DNA of 5,914 nucleotides from Holophagaceae bacterium (lineage in GTDB: Bacteria > Acidobacteriota > Holophagae > Holophagales > Holophagaceae), in NCBI GenBank assembly GCA_003158505.1, contig PMJK01000157.1:1-5914 (forward strand), written 5' to 3'. The notes below the pieces were generated by a model, which saw only the letters and a list, made by a program, of their open reading frames with translations, was not told where the DNA came from and did not search any database. This document shows positions 5,804-5,914 of this stretch, piece after piece (within the stretch, counting starts at the first letter, position 1; the number at the start of each line of letters is the position of its first letter). The translations under genes and the position numbers were made by a program.

Positions 5804-5914
5804 CGGCCGGAGGGGACGCCGCGCAGCGGTGGCCCCGGAGGGAATCCCCCTGTCTGTACCTCCTCCACCCTGCCGGGAGTGCTCCATCTGGCGGCGGAGA
5901 GTGAGGGATTCGAA

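Larger units (their letters stand above)
5537..5914. repeat. Tandem array, 174-bp period (two full units and part of a third)
   Basis: Unit 1 is 5537-5710, unit 2 is 5711-5884, and unit 3 is 5885-5914, cut by the window end. Units 1 and 2 differ at only two bases: C5624 versus T5798, and T5710 versus C5884. Unit 3 differs from both in its visible 30 bases at A5904 (G5556, G5730). Each unit starts CATCTGGCGGCGGAGAGT, the inverted image of the tRNA-Ser 3' end with an extra GGC. A long hairpin, a second GC-rich hairpin and a pyrimidine-rich tail ending near GGGAGTGCT follow. CCGGAGG occurs three times per unit (unit 1: 5596, 5633, 5661). I recognise no insertion-sequence gene, no CRISPR spacing and no convincing protein gene. 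The layout recalls the E. coli tyrT repeats. It may be a tRNA-linked repeat family, a small RNA array or the edge of a larger element. Confidence 0.95.

Noticed and set aside
5537..5914. CRISPR array
   Set aside because: The period of 174 bp is uniform over the whole unit with no unique spacers, so it is a plain tandem repeat.
5485..5914. Clear attachment site of an integrated element
   Set aside because: The tRNA 3' end copies are inverted and tandem rather than one direct copy far away, and no integrase is in view. An element beyond the window cannot be excluded.

Overview
This is a GC-rich bacterial window (about two thirds G+C by eye) with strong third-position G/C bias. It holds tightly packed metabolic genes, then a serine tRNA followed by a tandem-repeat array. 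The organism cannot be named from the sequence. The gene set fits a free-living or gut anaerobe or facultative bacterium with high GC; a Holophagae-type acidobacterium is one guess and no more.

Positions 3-2594, plus strand: the 3' end of a knotted carbamoyltransferase (YgeW type), a complete carbamate kinase (arcC type) 14 nt later, and a complete 2,3-diaminopropionate ammonia-lyase (ygeX type). Each start is preceded by a Shine-Dalgarno-like GGAG. The order suggests one operon. A plausible flow is carbamoyl transfer to make carbamoyl phosphate, ATP capture by carbamate kinase, and PLP-dependent cleavage of diaminopropionate to pyruvate and ammonia. E. coli keeps the same families together (ygeW-ygeX-ygeY-hyuA-yqeA), a cluster tied to anaerobic purine breakdown.

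Positions 2600-3730, minus strand: an M20 metallohydrolase resembling YgeY, convergent with ygeX. Its stop codon and that of ygeX lie in one small palindrome. Positions 3895-5343, plus strand: a full-length PepD-type M20C aminoacyl-histidine dipeptidase, divergent from the YgeY-like gene across about 160 nt with no clear promoter.

Positions 5417-5507: tRNA-Ser(GGA) with encoded CCA, then a terminator-like hairpin. From 5537 to the window end lies an array with an exact 174-bp period: two full copies and the start of a third. Each unit opens with an inverted copy of the 3' end of the neighbouring tRNA, so the tRNA and the first unit form a long imperfect palindrome. The rest of the unit folds into strong hairpins. 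This layout recalls the E. coli tyrT locus, where about 178-bp repeats carrying a tRNA 3' end follow the tRNA, but here the tRNA segment is inverted. It is the least ordinary part of the window.
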